This document shows, piece after piece, positions 6,190 through 15,147 of a stretch of 41,639 nt of DNA. The stretch comes from Sedimenticola sp. (lineage in GTDB: Bacteria > Pseudomonadota > Gammaproteobacteria > Chromatiales > Chromatiaceae): the NCBI GenBank assembly GCA_026196475.1, contig JAPHTA010000016.1, forward strand, positions 1 to 41,639, in the 5' to 3' direction. Numbering within the stretch: the stretch's first letter is position 1; the number at the start of each line of letters is the position of its first letter. The translations under genes and the position numbers were made by a program. The notes under the pieces are model-generated. The model saw nothing but the letters and a program-made list of their open reading frames with translations. It did not search any database and was not told where the DNA came from.

Positions 6190-7881
6190 TCACAGCATCT
6201 GTTTCGCCTTGTTGATCGCTTCGTTCAGGTCGCGGGCAAAGCGGATGTGGCCGGGGCGGGTGCGTACCCCGGCACGCCGCAGCTTGAGAATGATGCGGGG
6301 TTGCAGGTTGCTGATCACCAGGCCGACGTTGTTGGCGGCGAGATTGGCGACAATCGACTCCATCGCCACGATGGCACTCATGTCCACCAGGGTGACCTCA
6401 GACATATCGAGTATCACCACCCGCACCTCCGGGGTGATGGCGGTAATGTTCTTCAGCGCCTTTTGCGCGGAGCCGAAAAATAGTGGTCCATTGATGTCGT
6501 AGATCGAAATCTGGCTCGGCAGGGCCAGCTCGCTCAGGCGGTCGGACTCCAGCCTGGTGTATTCGGTCAGGCGGATGCTCCTGCGGATGAACAGCATGGC
6601 GGCCAGCCCCATGCCGACGCCAACAGCAATGGTCATGTCGAACAGCACGGTGAGCAGGAAGCAGGTGAGCAGGGTCAGGATGTCGTCCCGCGGGGCGATC
6701 TTCAGGGTGCGGATAAAGTGCCGTGCCTCGCTCATGTTCCAGGCCACTATCAGCAGCAGGGCCGCCATTGAAGCCATCGGGATGTAGGAGAGTAGAGGCG
6801 CCAGGGCGAGAATGGAGACCAGTATGAACAGACCGTGCACCACCGACGAGAGGGGTGAACTGCCGCCGGCACGGATGTTGGCAGCGGTGCGCGCAATCGC
6901 CGCGGTGGCCGGAATGCCGCCGAACAGGGGCGCCACCATGTTACCGATACCCTGGCCGATCAGTTCGTCATTGGGGTTGTGTTTTTTCCCCGACATACCG
7001 TCCGCCACCACGGCGCAAAGCAGTGATTCGAGCGCGCCCAGTATGGCGATGGTGATGGCCGAGGCCATCAGGGTGTTGACCAGTGCGAAACTGAAGCCGA
7101 TGCGGTTGCCGTCGCCGTCCGCCAGGTTCCACGGCCACTCAAAAGAAGGGAGCAGGGGTGGGATTCCGCTGCCGGTGATGTCGTTCAGCTGGTAGTGGAA
7201 TCGGCTGCCGATGGTGGCGACGCTGAAGTCGTCGCCCAGTTGTCCGAGCAGCCAGGCGATGACAGAGCCGGCCAGCAGGGCCACCAGGTGTGCCGGAATC
7301 CGCGACTGCAGTCGCGGCCACAGCAGCAGCACGCCAAGGGTCAGGGTGCCGATCAGTGTCTCCTGCCAGTCGAGGGTGGGGAGTGACTGTATGATCAGTG
7401 AAAGTTTTTCAATGAAATGCCCCTCCAGCGAGGGGATGTGCAGGCCCAGGAAATCCTTGATCTGGAAGGTGGCGATGACCACCCCGATACCGGCGGTAAA
7501 GCCCACGATGACCGGGTAGGGAACGATCTCGATCAGCCGGCCCAGCCGGGCCAGTCCCAGGAGGACCAGTATGATCCCCGCCATGAAGCCGCTCACCAGC
7601 AGACCGCCGATCCCGTACTGCTGCACGATCGGTAGCAGCACCACCACGAAGGCGGCAGTGGGTCCCGATATGTTGACCTTGGAGCCGCCGCTGAGGGCGA
7701 TCACGATCCCGGCGATAATGGCGGTGTAGAGGCCGTGTTGCGGCGGCACGCCGCTGGCGATCGCCAGGGCCATGGAGAGCGGCAGCGCGATCACCCCGAC
7801 CGTGATCCCGGCCAGCACATTGGCCTGGACACTGGCCCGGGAACTTTCGTTTTTCAGCGCGGCTTTAAGGGCGGAAAACAT
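6190..7881 (-). CDS. SulP family anion transporter with C-terminal STAS domain
   Basis: A 563-residue inner-membrane protein. The N-terminal part carries the SulP signature (VIALPLSMALAIASGVPPQ, then GLYTAIIAGI and NISGPTAAF) and about 12-14 transmembrane segments. Residues about 440-555 form a STAS domain (SQISIYDINGPLFFGSA, VVILDMSEVTLVDMSAI). SulP proteins move sulfate, bicarbonate, C4-dicarboxylates or other anions, usually with sodium or protons. The sequence does not reveal the substrate and no carbonic anhydrase is adjacent. Sulfate or bicarbonate would both fit a sulfur-oxidising autotroph. It faces the MocR gene convergently and stands alone. No clear Shine-Dalgarno precedes the ATG at 7881. 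Confidence 0.9.
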   Translation of the reverse strand: MFSALKAALKNESSRASVQANVLAGITVGVIALPLSMALAIASGVPPQHGLYTAIIAGIVIALSGGSKVNISGPTAAFVVVLLPIVQQYGIGGLLVSGFMAGIILVLLGLARLGRLIEIVPYPVIVGFTAGIGVVIATFQIKDFLGLHIPSLEGHFIEKLSLIIQSLPTLDWQETLIGTLTLGVLLLWPRLQSRIPAHLVALLAGSVIAWLLGQLGDDFSVATIGSRFHYQLNDITGSGIPPLLPSFEWPWNLADGDGNRIGFSFALVNTLMASAITIAILGALESLLCAVVADGMSGKKHNPNDELIGQGIGNMVAPLFGGIPATAAIARTAANIRAGGSSPLSSVVHGLFILVSILALAPLLSYIPMASMAALLLIVAWNMSEARHFIRTLKIAPRDDILTLLTCFLLTVLFDMTIAVGVGMGLAAMLFIRRSIRLTEYTRLESDRLSELALPSQISIYDINGPLFFGSAQKALKNITAITPEVRVVILDMSEVTLVDMSAIVAMESIVANLAANNVGLVISNLQPRIILKLRRAGVRTRPGHIRFARDLNEAINKAKQML

Positions 7882-7953
7882 GGCGGGCGACGGGTTTCCG
7901 TGGGCAAAAGCACTGCAACGGAATTGGTTGCACCGGGCGTACCATGCAACCGT

Positions 7954-7978
7954 AAAGGGCGCCTGAGTGGCGCCCTTT
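7954..7978 (-). terminator. Hairpin after folE2
   Basis: AAAGGGCGCC and GGCGCCCTTT form a perfect ten-base stem around a five-base loop, 34 bases beyond the folE2 stop codon. On the minus strand the stem ends in CCCTTT, but only a short T run follows, so efficiency is uncertain. Confidence 0.6.
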
Positions 7979-8011
7979 GGGGGGTGGGTTTGCTGGCGCT
8001 TGGCCTAACCT

Positions 8012-8809
8012 TCACTCCGCTTCCTTGTCCCGCTCGATCAGGGCGTAGGCGGAGTGGTTGTGGATCGATTCGAAGTTTTCCGATTCAACGATGTAGGCGC
8101 AGAAGCGGTCATCCCGGTCCAGCATGCCGGCCACGTCCCGTACCATGTCCTCGACGAATTTCGGGTTGTCGTAGGCGCGCTCGGTGACGAACTTCTCGTC
8201 CGGCCGCTTCAGCAGGCCATAGAGTTCGCACGAGGCCTGGCTCTCCACCAGGTCGATGATCTCCTCCAGCCAGACGAAACCGCAGGTGCGGACCTGCACG
8301 GTGACGTGGGAGCGCTGGTTGTGGGCGCCCCGGTCGGAGATCTTCTTGGAGCAGGGGCAGAGGCTGGTCACCGGCACCTGCACCTTGATATAGGTGATAG
8401 GCTCGCCGTTATGCACCTCGCCGATGAAGGTGACGTCGTAGTCGAGCAGGCTCTGCACCCCGGAGACCGGCGCGGTCTTGTTGATGAAGTAGGGGAAATT
8501 CATCTCGATATGGCCGGACTCCGCCTCCAGCTTCACCGCCATCTCCCGCAGCATCACCTTGAAGTTATCGATGCTGATCTCCTTTTCGTGGGAGTTGAGG
8601 ATCTCCACGAAGCGGGACATGTGGGTGCCCTTGAAGTTGTGCGGCAGGTTGACGTACATGTTGAAGGTGGCGATGGTATGCTGCTCGCCGTCGCTGCGGT
8701 CCTTCACCCGCACCGGGTGGCGGATATCCTTGATACCCACCTTGTTGATGGCGATCTGCCGGGTATCGGCGCTGCTCTGTACGTCAGCGATCTCGGTGGT
8801 GGTGGTCAC
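8012..8809 (-). CDS. folE2: GTP cyclohydrolase FolE2 (type IB)
   Basis: A 265-residue cytosolic enzyme converting GTP to dihydroneopterin triphosphate, the entry step for folate and for queuosine. The conserved SLCPCSK motif holds the metal-binding cysteine (C151). Other family segments are [28 protein letters not shown] and [14 protein letters not shown] good AGAGGAACAG ribosome site precedes the ATG at 8809. FolE2 is metal-flexible and in many bacteria is Zur-regulated and used when zinc is scarce; I see no Zur box upstream. It stands alone with its own hairpin terminator. queE and queC lie about 30 kb away, so it may supply that pathway if no FolE1 exists in the genome. Confidence 0.95.
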   Translation of the reverse strand: MTTTTEIADVQSSADTRQIAINKVGIKDIRHPVRVKDRSDGEQHTIATFNMYVNLPHNFKGTHMSRFVEILNSHEKEISIDNFKVMLREMAVKLEAESGHIEMNFPYFINKTAPVSGVQSLLDYDVTFIGEVHNGEPITYIKVQVPVTSLCPCSKKISDRGAHNQRSHVTVQVRTCGFVWLEEIIDLVESQASCELYGLLKRPDEKFVTERAYDNPKFVEDMVRDVAGMLDRDDRFCAYIVESENFESIHNHSAYALIERDKEAE

Positions 8810-9126
8810 TGGCTCTGTTCCTCTGCAACAACGGTGCGCACACGGTCCAGCCTACGCATCCTGACTTAAACGCTCTCGACGGCAATCTACCCTGTTTGCC
8901 GGAGGGCGAACACCGGTGGTTTGCCGGGTTTTCCCCCATGCTGTCCACACCGGGCGCCCAGCGGACCGGGAATTATGCGGGGTGAAATCCCGCTATGCAA
9001 CATTAGAGCGGGCGAATATGCCTTGGTTCAGGCATTTGCCGGCCTGCTCCGGCAGCCCCTTCCAAAAAGGTGAGGGCTGTCTTTCTCGTTCCCACGCTTC
9101 GGGTGGGAATGCAGATGCAGGCCGGC
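8810..9126. other. Intergenic region folE2-ispA with REP-like hairpin
   Basis: About 317 bases without a supported gene. It contains the folE2 ribosome site, presumably its promoter (not clearly recognised), a small hairpin near 9018-9035 (ATGCC and GGCAT) and the REP-like inverted repeat at 9089-9109 just beyond the ispA stop codon. No RNA gene was recognised. Confidence 0.5.
9089..9109. repeat. REP-like inverted repeat (TTCCCAC...GTGGGAA)
   Basis: TTCCCAC, a seven-base loop and GTGGGAA, preceded by CTCG and followed by TGCAG. The pattern CTCGTTCCCACGC followed by GTGGGAATGCAG resembles a repeat commonly scattered through intergenic regions of gammaproteobacterial genomes. Only one copy is in this window. 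It lies 18 bases past the ispA stop, so it may also stabilise or end that transcript. Confidence 0.5.
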
Positions 9127-10029
9127 TCAGGCGTCCCGGTTGACGATATAGTCCGCCAGCCAGCGCAGGGGCTCGGCCCGCTCATCCAGCGCCGCCAGGC
9201 TGTCCAGGGCGTCCTGGCGCAGGCTCCGGGCCAGCTCCTTGGCTCCCCGGAGGCCGATCAGGGCCGGGTAGGTGGGCTTTCCGTTGGCCTGGTCCTTGCC
9301 CTGGGTCTTGCCCAGGGTCTCCGTGTCCCCCTCCACGTCCAGGATGTCGTCCTGCACCTGGAAGGCGAGGCCGATGCAGTTGGCATAGTGCTCCAGCTGC
9401 TGGCTCTGTTTCGGGTCGGCATCGACAGCGGCGATGCAGCCGAGCTTGACGCTGGCGTGGATCAGGGCGCCGGTCTTGTGGATATGCATCGCCTCCAGGC
9501 GTGCCAGGTCGAGTTCCAGTCCGACCGCCGCCAGGTCCATCGCCTGGCCACCGGCCATGCCCCGGGAGCCGCTGGCGTGGGCCAGGGTCTCGACCATCTG
9601 CAGCCGGACTTCGGCACTGAACGGCACCGCGTCCTCCCGGCAAAGGACCCGGAACGCCAGGGTCTGCAGGGCGTCCCCGGCGAGTATCGCGGTGGCCTCG
9701 TCGAACGCCTTGTGGCAGGTGGGCCGGCCGCGCCTCAGGTCATCATCGTCCATTGCCGGCAGGTCGTCGTGAATCAGTGAGTAGGCGTGGATCAGCTCTA
9801 CTGCGCAGGCGGCTCCATCCAGCTGTTCTGCCGCCATCCCGAGTGCTTCACCTGCGGCGTATACCAGCATCGGGCGCACCCGCTTGCCGCCATTGAGAGT
9901 GGCGTAGCGCATCGCGTGGTGCAGTCTCTGGGGCTGGATGGTCTCGGCCGGCAGGTGCCTTTCCAGTGCGCTGTGGACCCGTTGCTGGCACTTCTCCAGG
10001 TACTGCCTGAGGTCTGTTTCAGTCGTCAC
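9127..10029 (-). CDS. ispA: Farnesyl diphosphate synthase (geranyltranstransferase)
   Basis: A 300-residue cytosolic prenyltransferase building farnesyl diphosphate from IPP and DMAPP. The first aspartate-rich motif is DDLPAMD (D88-D94) and the second is DDILD (227-231). [14 protein letters not shown] and the GGQAMDL segment also fit the family. It starts with GTG at 10029 and overlaps the end of xseB by 11 bases, so the two are co-translated. In many gammaproteobacteria dxs follows ispA; here the operon ends after ispA with a REP-like hairpin and folE2 comes next. Confidence 0.95.
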   Translation of the reverse strand: MTTETDLRQYLEKCQQRVHSALERHLPAETIQPQRLHHAMRYATLNGGKRVRPMLVYAAGEALGMAAEQLDGAACAVELIHAYSLIHDDLPAMDDDDLRRGRPTCHKAFDEATAILAGDALQTLAFRVLCREDAVPFSAEVRLQMVETLAHASGSRGMAGGQAMDLAAVGLELDLARLEAMHIHKTGALIHASVKLGCIAAVDADPKQSQQLEHYANCIGLAFQVQDDILDVEGDTETLGKTQGKDQANGKPTYPALIGLRGAKELARSLRQDALDSLAALDERAEPLRWLADYIVNRDA

Positions 10030-10258
10030 TCTGGAAGGGTTCCGGTTCAGCGTCCACCTGCTGTTCGGTCAGAATCTGGATCTTCTGTTCGGCCTCTTTC
10101 AGGGCCTGCTGGCAGGTGCGGGTCAGGGCCACGCCACGCTCGAAGGACTTGAGGGACTCCTCGAGTGACAGGTCGCCCTGTTCCAGGGTATCGACCAGTG
10201 TTTCCAGTTCGCTCAGGGCCTGCTCGAAGCTTGGTTCTGGGGTCTCTTTTTTCGGCAC
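10019..10258 (-). CDS. xseB: Exodeoxyribonuclease VII small subunit
   Basis: A 79-residue helical protein of normal XseB length with the family signature [20 protein letters not shown], then [16 protein letters not shown]. It binds XseA to form exonuclease VII, which degrades single-stranded DNA. XseA is not in the window, as is usual. It starts with GTG at 10258, is first in the xseB-ispA operon, and is divergent from parE. Confidence 0.95.
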   Translation of the reverse strand: MPKKETPEPSFEQALSELETLVDTLEQGDLSLEESLKSFERGVALTRTCQQALKEAEQKIQILTEQQVDAEPEPFQSDD

Positions 10259-10352
10259 GGTAGGGCTCTTGTTGTCCGTATTGGGATTACCTTACCGAGA
10301 GGAGCTGTGACGGTCAATCGGGGGTGTGACCAGGGCAGCGTGCTGATGCCCA

Positions 10353-10376
10353 CCCCCTCGCCTGGAGGCGTGGGGG
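10353..10376 (+). other. GC-rich hairpin upstream of parE
   Basis: CCCCC, a T:T mismatch, CGCC, loop TGGA, GGCG, T and GGGGG form a strong interrupted stem about 50 bases upstream of the parE ATG. A TAAACT that could serve as -10 follows at 10381-10386. It may be a cruciform-prone promoter element or a leader structure. Function is unknown. Confidence 0.35.
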
Positions 10377-10426
10377 CGTGTAAACTCTGGCCCCATCGTG
10401 TGGAAAGTGAAAGGTCCCCGCTATTC

Positions 10427-12316
10427 ATGAGCAGCAGTTCTTACGACGCGTCAGACATCGAGGTCCTCAGTGGTCTCGAACCGGTGCGCAAGCGCCCCGG
10501 CATGTATACCGATACCACCCGTCCCAACCACCTGGCCCAGGAGGTGATCGACAACAGTGTTGACGAGGCGGTGGCGGGGCACGCCAGCCGTATCGAGGTC
10601 ACCCTGTTCAAGGATGGCTCCCTGGAGGTGGTGGATGACGGTCGCGGCATGCCGGTGGATATCCACCCCCAGCAGGGCCTGCCGGGGGTCGAGGTGATTC
10701 TCACCAAGCTGCATGCCGGCGGCAAGTTCTCGAACAAGAACTACCAGTTCTCCGGCGGTCTGCACGGGGTCGGCGTATCGGTGGTCAATGCCCTCTCCAA
10801 ACACCTGGAGATCTGGGTCCGGCGCGGTGGCGTGGAGTACAACATGGCCTTTGCCGATGGCCACAAGGCCTCCGACCTGGAGGAGGTGGGCAAGGTCGGG
10901 CGCAACAATACCGGAACCCGGCTGCGCTTCTGGCCCGACCCCAAGTATTTTGACAGCGGCAAGTTCTCGCTACGCCAGCTGCTGCACGTGCTGCGGGCCA
11001 AGGCGGTGCTCTGCCCCGGCCTCAAGGTGCGCTTCAGTGACGAGAACAGCGGTGACAATTACGAGTGGCACTACGAGGACGGCCTGCAGGACTACCTGCT
11101 GGACGCGCTGCAGGGGCTGGAACTGCTGCCGGAGCCGCCCTTTGTCGGCTCCATGTCGGGCAATGCGGAGACCGCCGACTGGGCGGTGGCCTGGTTGCCG
11201 GAGGGCGGTGAGGCGGTTACCGAGAGCTACGTCAACCTGATTCCCACCGCCCAGGGGGGCACCCATGTCAACGGGCTGCGCTCCGGCCTGACCGACGCGG
11301 TGCGGGAGTTCTGCGAGTTTCGCAACCTGCTGCCGCGAGGGGTCAAGCTGGCACCGGATGATGTCTGGACGCGCTGCAGTTACATCCTGTCGGTAAAGCT
11401 GAGCGATCCCCAGTTCTCCGGCCAGACCAAGGAGCGTCTCTCCTCCAGGGAGTGTGCCGCCTTCGTCTCAGGGGTGGTCAAGGACGCCTTCAGCCTGTGG
11501 CTGAACCAGCATACCGACGCCGGGGAGCGGATCGCCGACCTGGCGATCAACGCCGCCCAGTCGCGCCTGCGGGCCGGGCGCAAGGTGCAGCGCAAGAAGG
11601 TGACCCAGGGGCCGGCACTGCCCGGCAAGCTGGCCGACTGCAGCTCGGCGGATTCCAGCCGCAGTGAGCTGTTCCTGGTCGAGGGTGACTCCGCCGGCGG
11701 CTCCGCCAAGCAGGCCCGGGACCGGGAGTTCCAGGCGATCATGCCGCTGCGCGGCAAGATCCTCAACACCTGGGAGGTGGATTCCGCCGAGGTTCTGGCC
11801 TCCCAGGAGGTGCATGACATCTCGGTGGCAATCGGGGTCGAGCCGGGTTCCGACGACCTGGGCAAGCTGCGCTTCGACAAGATCTGCATCCTGGCCGACG
11901 CCGACTCCGACGGGGCCCATATCGCCACCCTGCTGTGTGCGCTGTTCCTGCGCCACTTCCGCAAGCTGGTGCAGGAGGGACATGTTTACGTGGCGATGCC
12001 GCCGCTCTACCGTATCGATGTCGGCAAGCAGGTCTTCTACGCCCTGGACGACTCCGAGCGCAAAGGGGTGCTGGACCGGATCGCGGCGGAGAAACTGAAG
12101 GGAAAGGTGAGTGTCCAACGCTTCAAGGGGCTGGGCGAAATGAATCCGCTGCAGCTGCGTGAGACCACCATCGACCCGGATACACGGCGCCTGGTTCAGC
12201 TGACCGTGGACGCGGGGGACGATACCAACGGCATGATGGACATGCTACTGGCCAAGAAACGGGCCGCCGACCGCAAGAGCTGGTTGCAGCGCAAGGGCGA
12301 CCTGGCCGAGGTCTGA
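10427..12316 (+). CDS. parE: DNA topoisomerase IV subunit B
   Basis: A 629-residue subunit, matching normal ParE length (about 630). It carries the ATPase half of topoisomerase IV, which unlinks daughter chromosomes with ParC. The GHKL ATPase shows EVIDNSVDEAVAG, DDGRGMPVD and GGLHGVGVSVVNALS. The TOPRIM part has LVEGDSAGGSAKQARDR and DADSDGAHI, with a C-terminal KGLGEMNP segment. DADSDG and the short length favour ParE over GyrB, and parC lies 3 kb downstream. The frame is open to 10307, but the start at 10427 gives the normal family N-terminus (YDASDIEVLSGLEPVRKRPG). Confidence 0.95.
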   Translation: MSSSSYDASDIEVLSGLEPVRKRPGMYTDTTRPNHLAQEVIDNSVDEAVAGHASRIEVTLFKDGSLEVVDDGRGMPVDIHPQQGLPGVEVILTKLHAGGKFSNKNYQFSGGLHGVGVSVVNALSKHLEIWVRRGGVEYNMAFADGHKASDLEEVGKVGRNNTGTRLRFWPDPKYFDSGKFSLRQLLHVLRAKAVLCPGLKVRFSDENSGDNYEWHYEDGLQDYLLDALQGLELLPEPPFVGSMSGNAETADWAVAWLPEGGEAVTESYVNLIPTAQGGTHVNGLRSGLTDAVREFCEFRNLLPRGVKLAPDDVWTRCSYILSVKLSDPQFSGQTKERLSSRECAAFVSGVVKDAFSLWLNQHTDAGERIADLAINAAQSRLRAGRKVQRKKVTQGPALPGKLADCSSADSSRSELFLVEGDSAGGSAKQARDREFQAIMPLRGKILNTWEVDSAEVLASQEVHDISVAIGVEPGSDDLGKLRFDKICILADADSDGAHIATLLCALFLRHFRKLVQEGHVYVAMPPLYRIDVGKQVFYALDDSERKGVLDRIAAEKLKGKVSVQRFKGLGEMNPLQLRETTIDPDTRRLVQLTVDAGDDTNGMMDMLLAKKRAADRKSWLQRKGDLAEV

Positions 12317-12350
12317 CGGCCGGCCCGGAACGAGACAACGGGAAAGTGAA

Positions 12351-12953
12351 ATGATCAGGATCCACAGAATGGTCTGTCTTCTGGCGCTGCCGGCCCTGCT
12401 GCTGGCAGGCGTGCTACAGGCGGCGGAGAACAACAGCCCGATCAACGCCAGCAAGGGTGACGCCAATTTCTACAATCCCCATGACTCGGTCAATCCGAAC
12501 GTGGAGGAGTATGTATGGGAGGAGCAGGAGACCGGGTTACCACCCTATCCCGAGGACGACAACCTGATCGAGTTCCAGGTGACCCGGCCAAACGCCGCGT
12601 TCCGCTACTACATCGACGCCGACTCCCTGAGCTACAACCCGAAGGACGGGATCGTACGCTACACGGTAGTCATCCGCTCGCAGCGGGGTGCCAGCAATGT
12701 TGCCTTTGAGGGGATGCGATGCACCACCAGCGAATATAAAACCTACGCCTTCGGCAACGGCAAAGGAGAGCTGGTACAGCCGCGCCGCAAGCCGGAGTGG
12801 AAGCCGATCCTGAAGGACAGCTACACCCGCTACCGTAACGACCTGTACGATTTCTACTTCTGCAACATCCACGTCCTCGATCTCAGCCGGGACAAGATCA
12901 TTGCCGAGCTCAAGTACCGACGCCCCGAGGTGCTGGAGTCCGGTTTCCACTAG
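12351..12953 (+). CDS. CNP1-like family exported protein
   Basis: A 200-residue protein with a signal peptide (residues 1-25, ending LLAGVLQAAE) and a mature domain resembling the CNP1-like family: VWEEQETGLPPYPEDDNL, then IEFQV and a late YDFYF segment. Two cysteines (in GMRCTTSEYKT and FYFCNIHVL) could form a disulfide in the periplasm. The biochemical role of the family is unknown. A GGGAAAG ribosome site precedes the ATG. It follows parE by 34 bases and may share its transcript. Its stop codon overlaps that of the convergent membrane-protein gene at CTAG (12950-12953). Confidence 0.8.
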   Translation: MIRIHRMVCLLALPALLLAGVLQAAENNSPINASKGDANFYNPHDSVNPNVEEYVWEEQETGLPPYPEDDNLIEFQVTRPNAAFRYYIDADSLSYNPKDGIVRYTVVIRSQRGASNVAFEGMRCTTSEYKTYAFGNGKGELVQPRRKPEWKPILKDSYTRYRNDLYDFYFCNIHVLDLSRDKIIAELKYRRPEVLESGFH

Positions 12954-14257
12954 GGACTGACGATCGCCTCGTACAGATGCATGGCCAGCGAGGCGATAGC
13001 CAGCATGGCCAGGGCAAAGGGTGCGTTCATCCTTAGCAGGGTGAGACCTCGGACCTGGTAGCGGGCCTGGATTGTCAGGTGCAGGCCGGAGAGCGGTGCG
13101 CTGCTGATACCGATTGCCCAGGTCATCAGGAAGGTGATTCCAAGCAGGTTGGGGTCGACCCCGATCGGAGCCAGGATACCGCCACTTATGGCGATACTGA
13201 TCACCGGGTGGATACCGAGGACCGATACCGCCACCATCCCCATCAATAGCAGGCTGGCCTGGGTGGCGCCGAAGCGCTCCGGTGTGAAATCGATCCCGCT
13301 TGCCGAAGCCGCACCGGCGATGCCGCTGGCCAGAACGCCGGCGGAGAGGAACAGCAGGAGTTCACCCGACATGCGCGGCAGGCCGACCCGGATGTGCTGG
13401 CAGTAGGCGTCGAAACCGGCCCCGCCATGACGCAGGAGCAGGAGCGACAGGGTGACGCCAAGCGAGAGCAGGGCGATCAGGGTAAGGATCGGAACCGCCG
13501 GCCAGAGATGGTGCAGCAGCATCAGCAACAGGGCCAGCAGGGCCGGAATCCAGAGCGTGGCGAACTGCATCGGGTAACCGTAAAACGATGCTCCCGCCCC
13601 TCCCCGGGTCAGGCTCCATCCGGTCAGGAGCAGGCCACACAGGGCGATTGGGAAACCGACCAGTGCGAGTGTGGTAAGCCGGGCGCCGGGAGCGCTGGAG
13701 AGGGCGATGCCCATGGCGGCAAAAAAGGGTGACCAGCAGGCGGCCAGGGCGAAGCCTCGGGAGAGAACGCAGGCCTGCGGTGCAGACAGGGGGCGGTTGG
13801 CGGACAGCCGGTCACCCATGATCACGATCGCCGACATGTTGATCACGCTACCCAGAAAATGGATCCCCAGCAGGGTGCGCCAGAGCGGTGGGCGGCCCCG
13901 GGGCAGGGCCTCGCTGACATCCGCAGGCTGGGTGACCAGGCGCAGGAAACTGACCGCTGCCAGCATGGCGATCATCGCCTGGTTGACGCTGAGGATCCGG
14001 AGCGGCTCAATCCTGCCGCCGAGGGCGACGGTCAACAGCACGCCGGCACCACCGAACAGCAGCATGGCGATCACCTGGATGCGTTGCGCCGGGCTGATTG
14101 TCGGGGCCAGCAGACCAGCGGCGAGCCAGCCAAGGATGCAGGCCGGCCAGGCCGGCACGGACGGGGCCAGGCCGTGCAGGATGGATAGCAGCACCATGAC
14201 AAACAGCAGGCTGCCGACAGCACCGGTCGTGGTGCGGAGAGCGTGGTTTGGAGGCAT
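12950..14257 (-). CDS. Polytopic inner-membrane protein, transporter-like, function unknown
   Basis: A 435-residue hydrophobic protein with roughly 11-12 transmembrane segments. Late in the sequence GGILAPIGVDPNLLGITF and IGISSAPLSGLHLTI resemble the re-entrant loop and Ser-Pro turn regions of ion-transporter superfamily carriers, but I cannot assign a family with certainty. Two similar halves are suggested by the repeated pattern of long hydrophobic stretches around a central break near residue 215. A frame extends upstream to 14641, but it would run over the divergent trhA gene, so the ATG at 14257 is preferred. Its ribosome site (AGAAAG) is weak. Confidence 0.7.
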   Translation of the reverse strand: MPPNHALRTTTGAVGSLLFVMVLLSILHGLAPSVPAWPACILGWLAAGLLAPTISPAQRIQVIAMLLFGGAGVLLTVALGGRIEPLRILSVNQAMIAMLAAVSFLRLVTQPADVSEALPRGRPPLWRTLLGIHFLGSVINMSAIVIMGDRLSANRPLSAPQACVLSRGFALAACWSPFFAAMGIALSSAPGARLTTLALVGFPIALCGLLLTGWSLTRGGAGASFYGYPMQFATLWIPALLALLLMLLHHLWPAVPILTLIALLSLGVTLSLLLLRHGGAGFDAYCQHIRVGLPRMSGELLLFLSAGVLASGIAGAASASGIDFTPERFGATQASLLLMGMVAVSVLGIHPVISIAISGGILAPIGVDPNLLGITFLMTWAIGISSAPLSGLHLTIQARYQVRGLTLLRMNAPFALAMLAIASLAMHLYEAIVSP

Positions 14258-14325
14258 GCTGCTTTCTACCCTGTCTCCGTGCTGTCGTCCAGGATTGCGC
14301 CGCCGTCGATAGGACGGTGGCCTCC

Positions 14326-14354
14326 TTGACAGAAGCGGCAGTGACGTCCATCCT
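14326..14354 (+). promoter_or_regulatory. Predicted sigma-70 promoter of trhA
   Basis: A perfect -35 TTGACA (14326-14331) is followed after 17 bases by CATCCT (14349-14354), a weak -10. The trhA ATG lies 29 bases downstream. A palindromic operator candidate immediately follows the -10. Confidence 0.5.
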
Positions 14355-14358
14355 GATT

Positions 14359-14372
14359 CAAACGATCGTTTC
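14359..14372. promoter_or_regulatory. PsrA/TetR-type operator candidate upstream of trhA
   Basis: CAAACGATCGTTTC contains the perfect 12-base palindrome AAACGATCGTTT. It fits the described PsrA consensus (C or G)AAAC-N2-4-GTTT(G or C). PsrA is a TetR-family regulator that responds to fatty acids in pseudomonads. It lies between the predicted -10 and the ribosome site, where a repressor would block transcription. No psrA gene is in the window. Confidence 0.4.
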
Positions 14373-14383
14373 AGGAGTGTCGG

Positions 14384-15064
14384 ATGGACGCCACAGCAGC
14401 CGTATCGGAGTACAGCCTGGGGGAGGAGATCGCCCACGCCATAACCCATGGCGTCGCGATACCCCTGAGTATCGCCGGGCTTGCGGTGCTGGTCGCCTTC
14501 TCGACGAGTTACGGAAACGCCTGGCACATCACCAGCAGCAGCATCTACGGTGCCAGCCTGATCCTCTGTTTTACCGCCTCGACCCTCTACCACAGCATCC
14601 CGCACCCGCGGGCGAAGCGGATTCTGCAGCAGATCGATCACGCCACCATATTCCTGCTGATCGCCGGCACCTACACGCCGTTTGCCCTGGTCAACATGCG
14701 CGAAGGGTGGGGGTGGTGGCTGTTCGGCACCGTGTGGAGCATCGCCATCATCGGCATGATCTTTGAACTGTTTACCCGCCAGCGCTATCCGCGGATCTCC
14801 CTCGGGCTCTATCTCGGACTTGGCTGGCTGGCATTGGTGGCGGTGAAGCCGATGCTGGAGACGGTCGGGGCCGGCGGCCTCGCCCTGCTGGTGGCTGGTG
14901 GCCTGTTCTACTCACTGGGGGTGATCTTCTATGCCTGGGAGCGGCTTGCCTACAATCATGCGGTTTGGCACCTGTTCGTGCTGGCCGGCAGTGCCCTGCA
15001 CTTCTTCGCGGTGCTCTTCTACGTGGTTCCCGATGGTGGCGGCCTGGCGGGGCTCTCCCGCTGA
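14384..15064 (+). CDS. trhA: Hemolysin III / TrhA (PAQR-like) membrane protein
   Basis: A 226-residue protein with seven predicted transmembrane segments. The conserved family residues are HAITHG near the N-terminus, STLYHS, DHATIFLLIAGTYTPF and the C-terminal WHLFVLAGSALHFF with its histidines. These histidines and the aspartate coordinate a metal in PAQR proteins. Bacterial TrhA proteins have been linked to membrane-fluidity and fatty-acid balance. The AGGAGTGTCGG ribosome site precedes the ATG. A PsrA-like operator just upstream would fit control by fatty acids, but that is inference. It is divergent from the unknown membrane protein. Confidence 0.9.
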   Translation: MDATAAVSEYSLGEEIAHAITHGVAIPLSIAGLAVLVAFSTSYGNAWHITSSSIYGASLILCFTASTLYHSIPHPRAKRILQQIDHATIFLLIAGTYTPFALVNMREGWGWWLFGTVWSIAIIGMIFELFTRQRYPRISLGLYLGLGWLALVAVKPMLETVGAGGLALLVAGGLFYSLGVIFYAWERLAYNHAVWHLFVLAGSALHFFAVLFYVVPDGGGLAGLSR

Positions 15065-15147
15065 CGGAGCCTTCCTGTTTCACTCTTAGCTACGGTAGTC
15101 GGATTCGCCGGGGTCGCGCAGCACCACCAATCCATAGCCGATTTACC

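Noticed and set aside
8810-8900. Zur box upstream of folE2
   Set aside because: No AT-rich palindrome of the Zur type could be found between folE2 and the upstream region.
10427-12316. GyrB instead of ParE
   Set aside because: The length of 629 residues, the absence of the GyrB-specific insertion, the DADSDG motif and the nearby parC favour ParE.
14258-14641. N-terminal extension of the membrane protein at 12950-14257
   Set aside because: It would lie antisense over the trhA start and promoter; the sequence is not hydrophobic and not protein-like.
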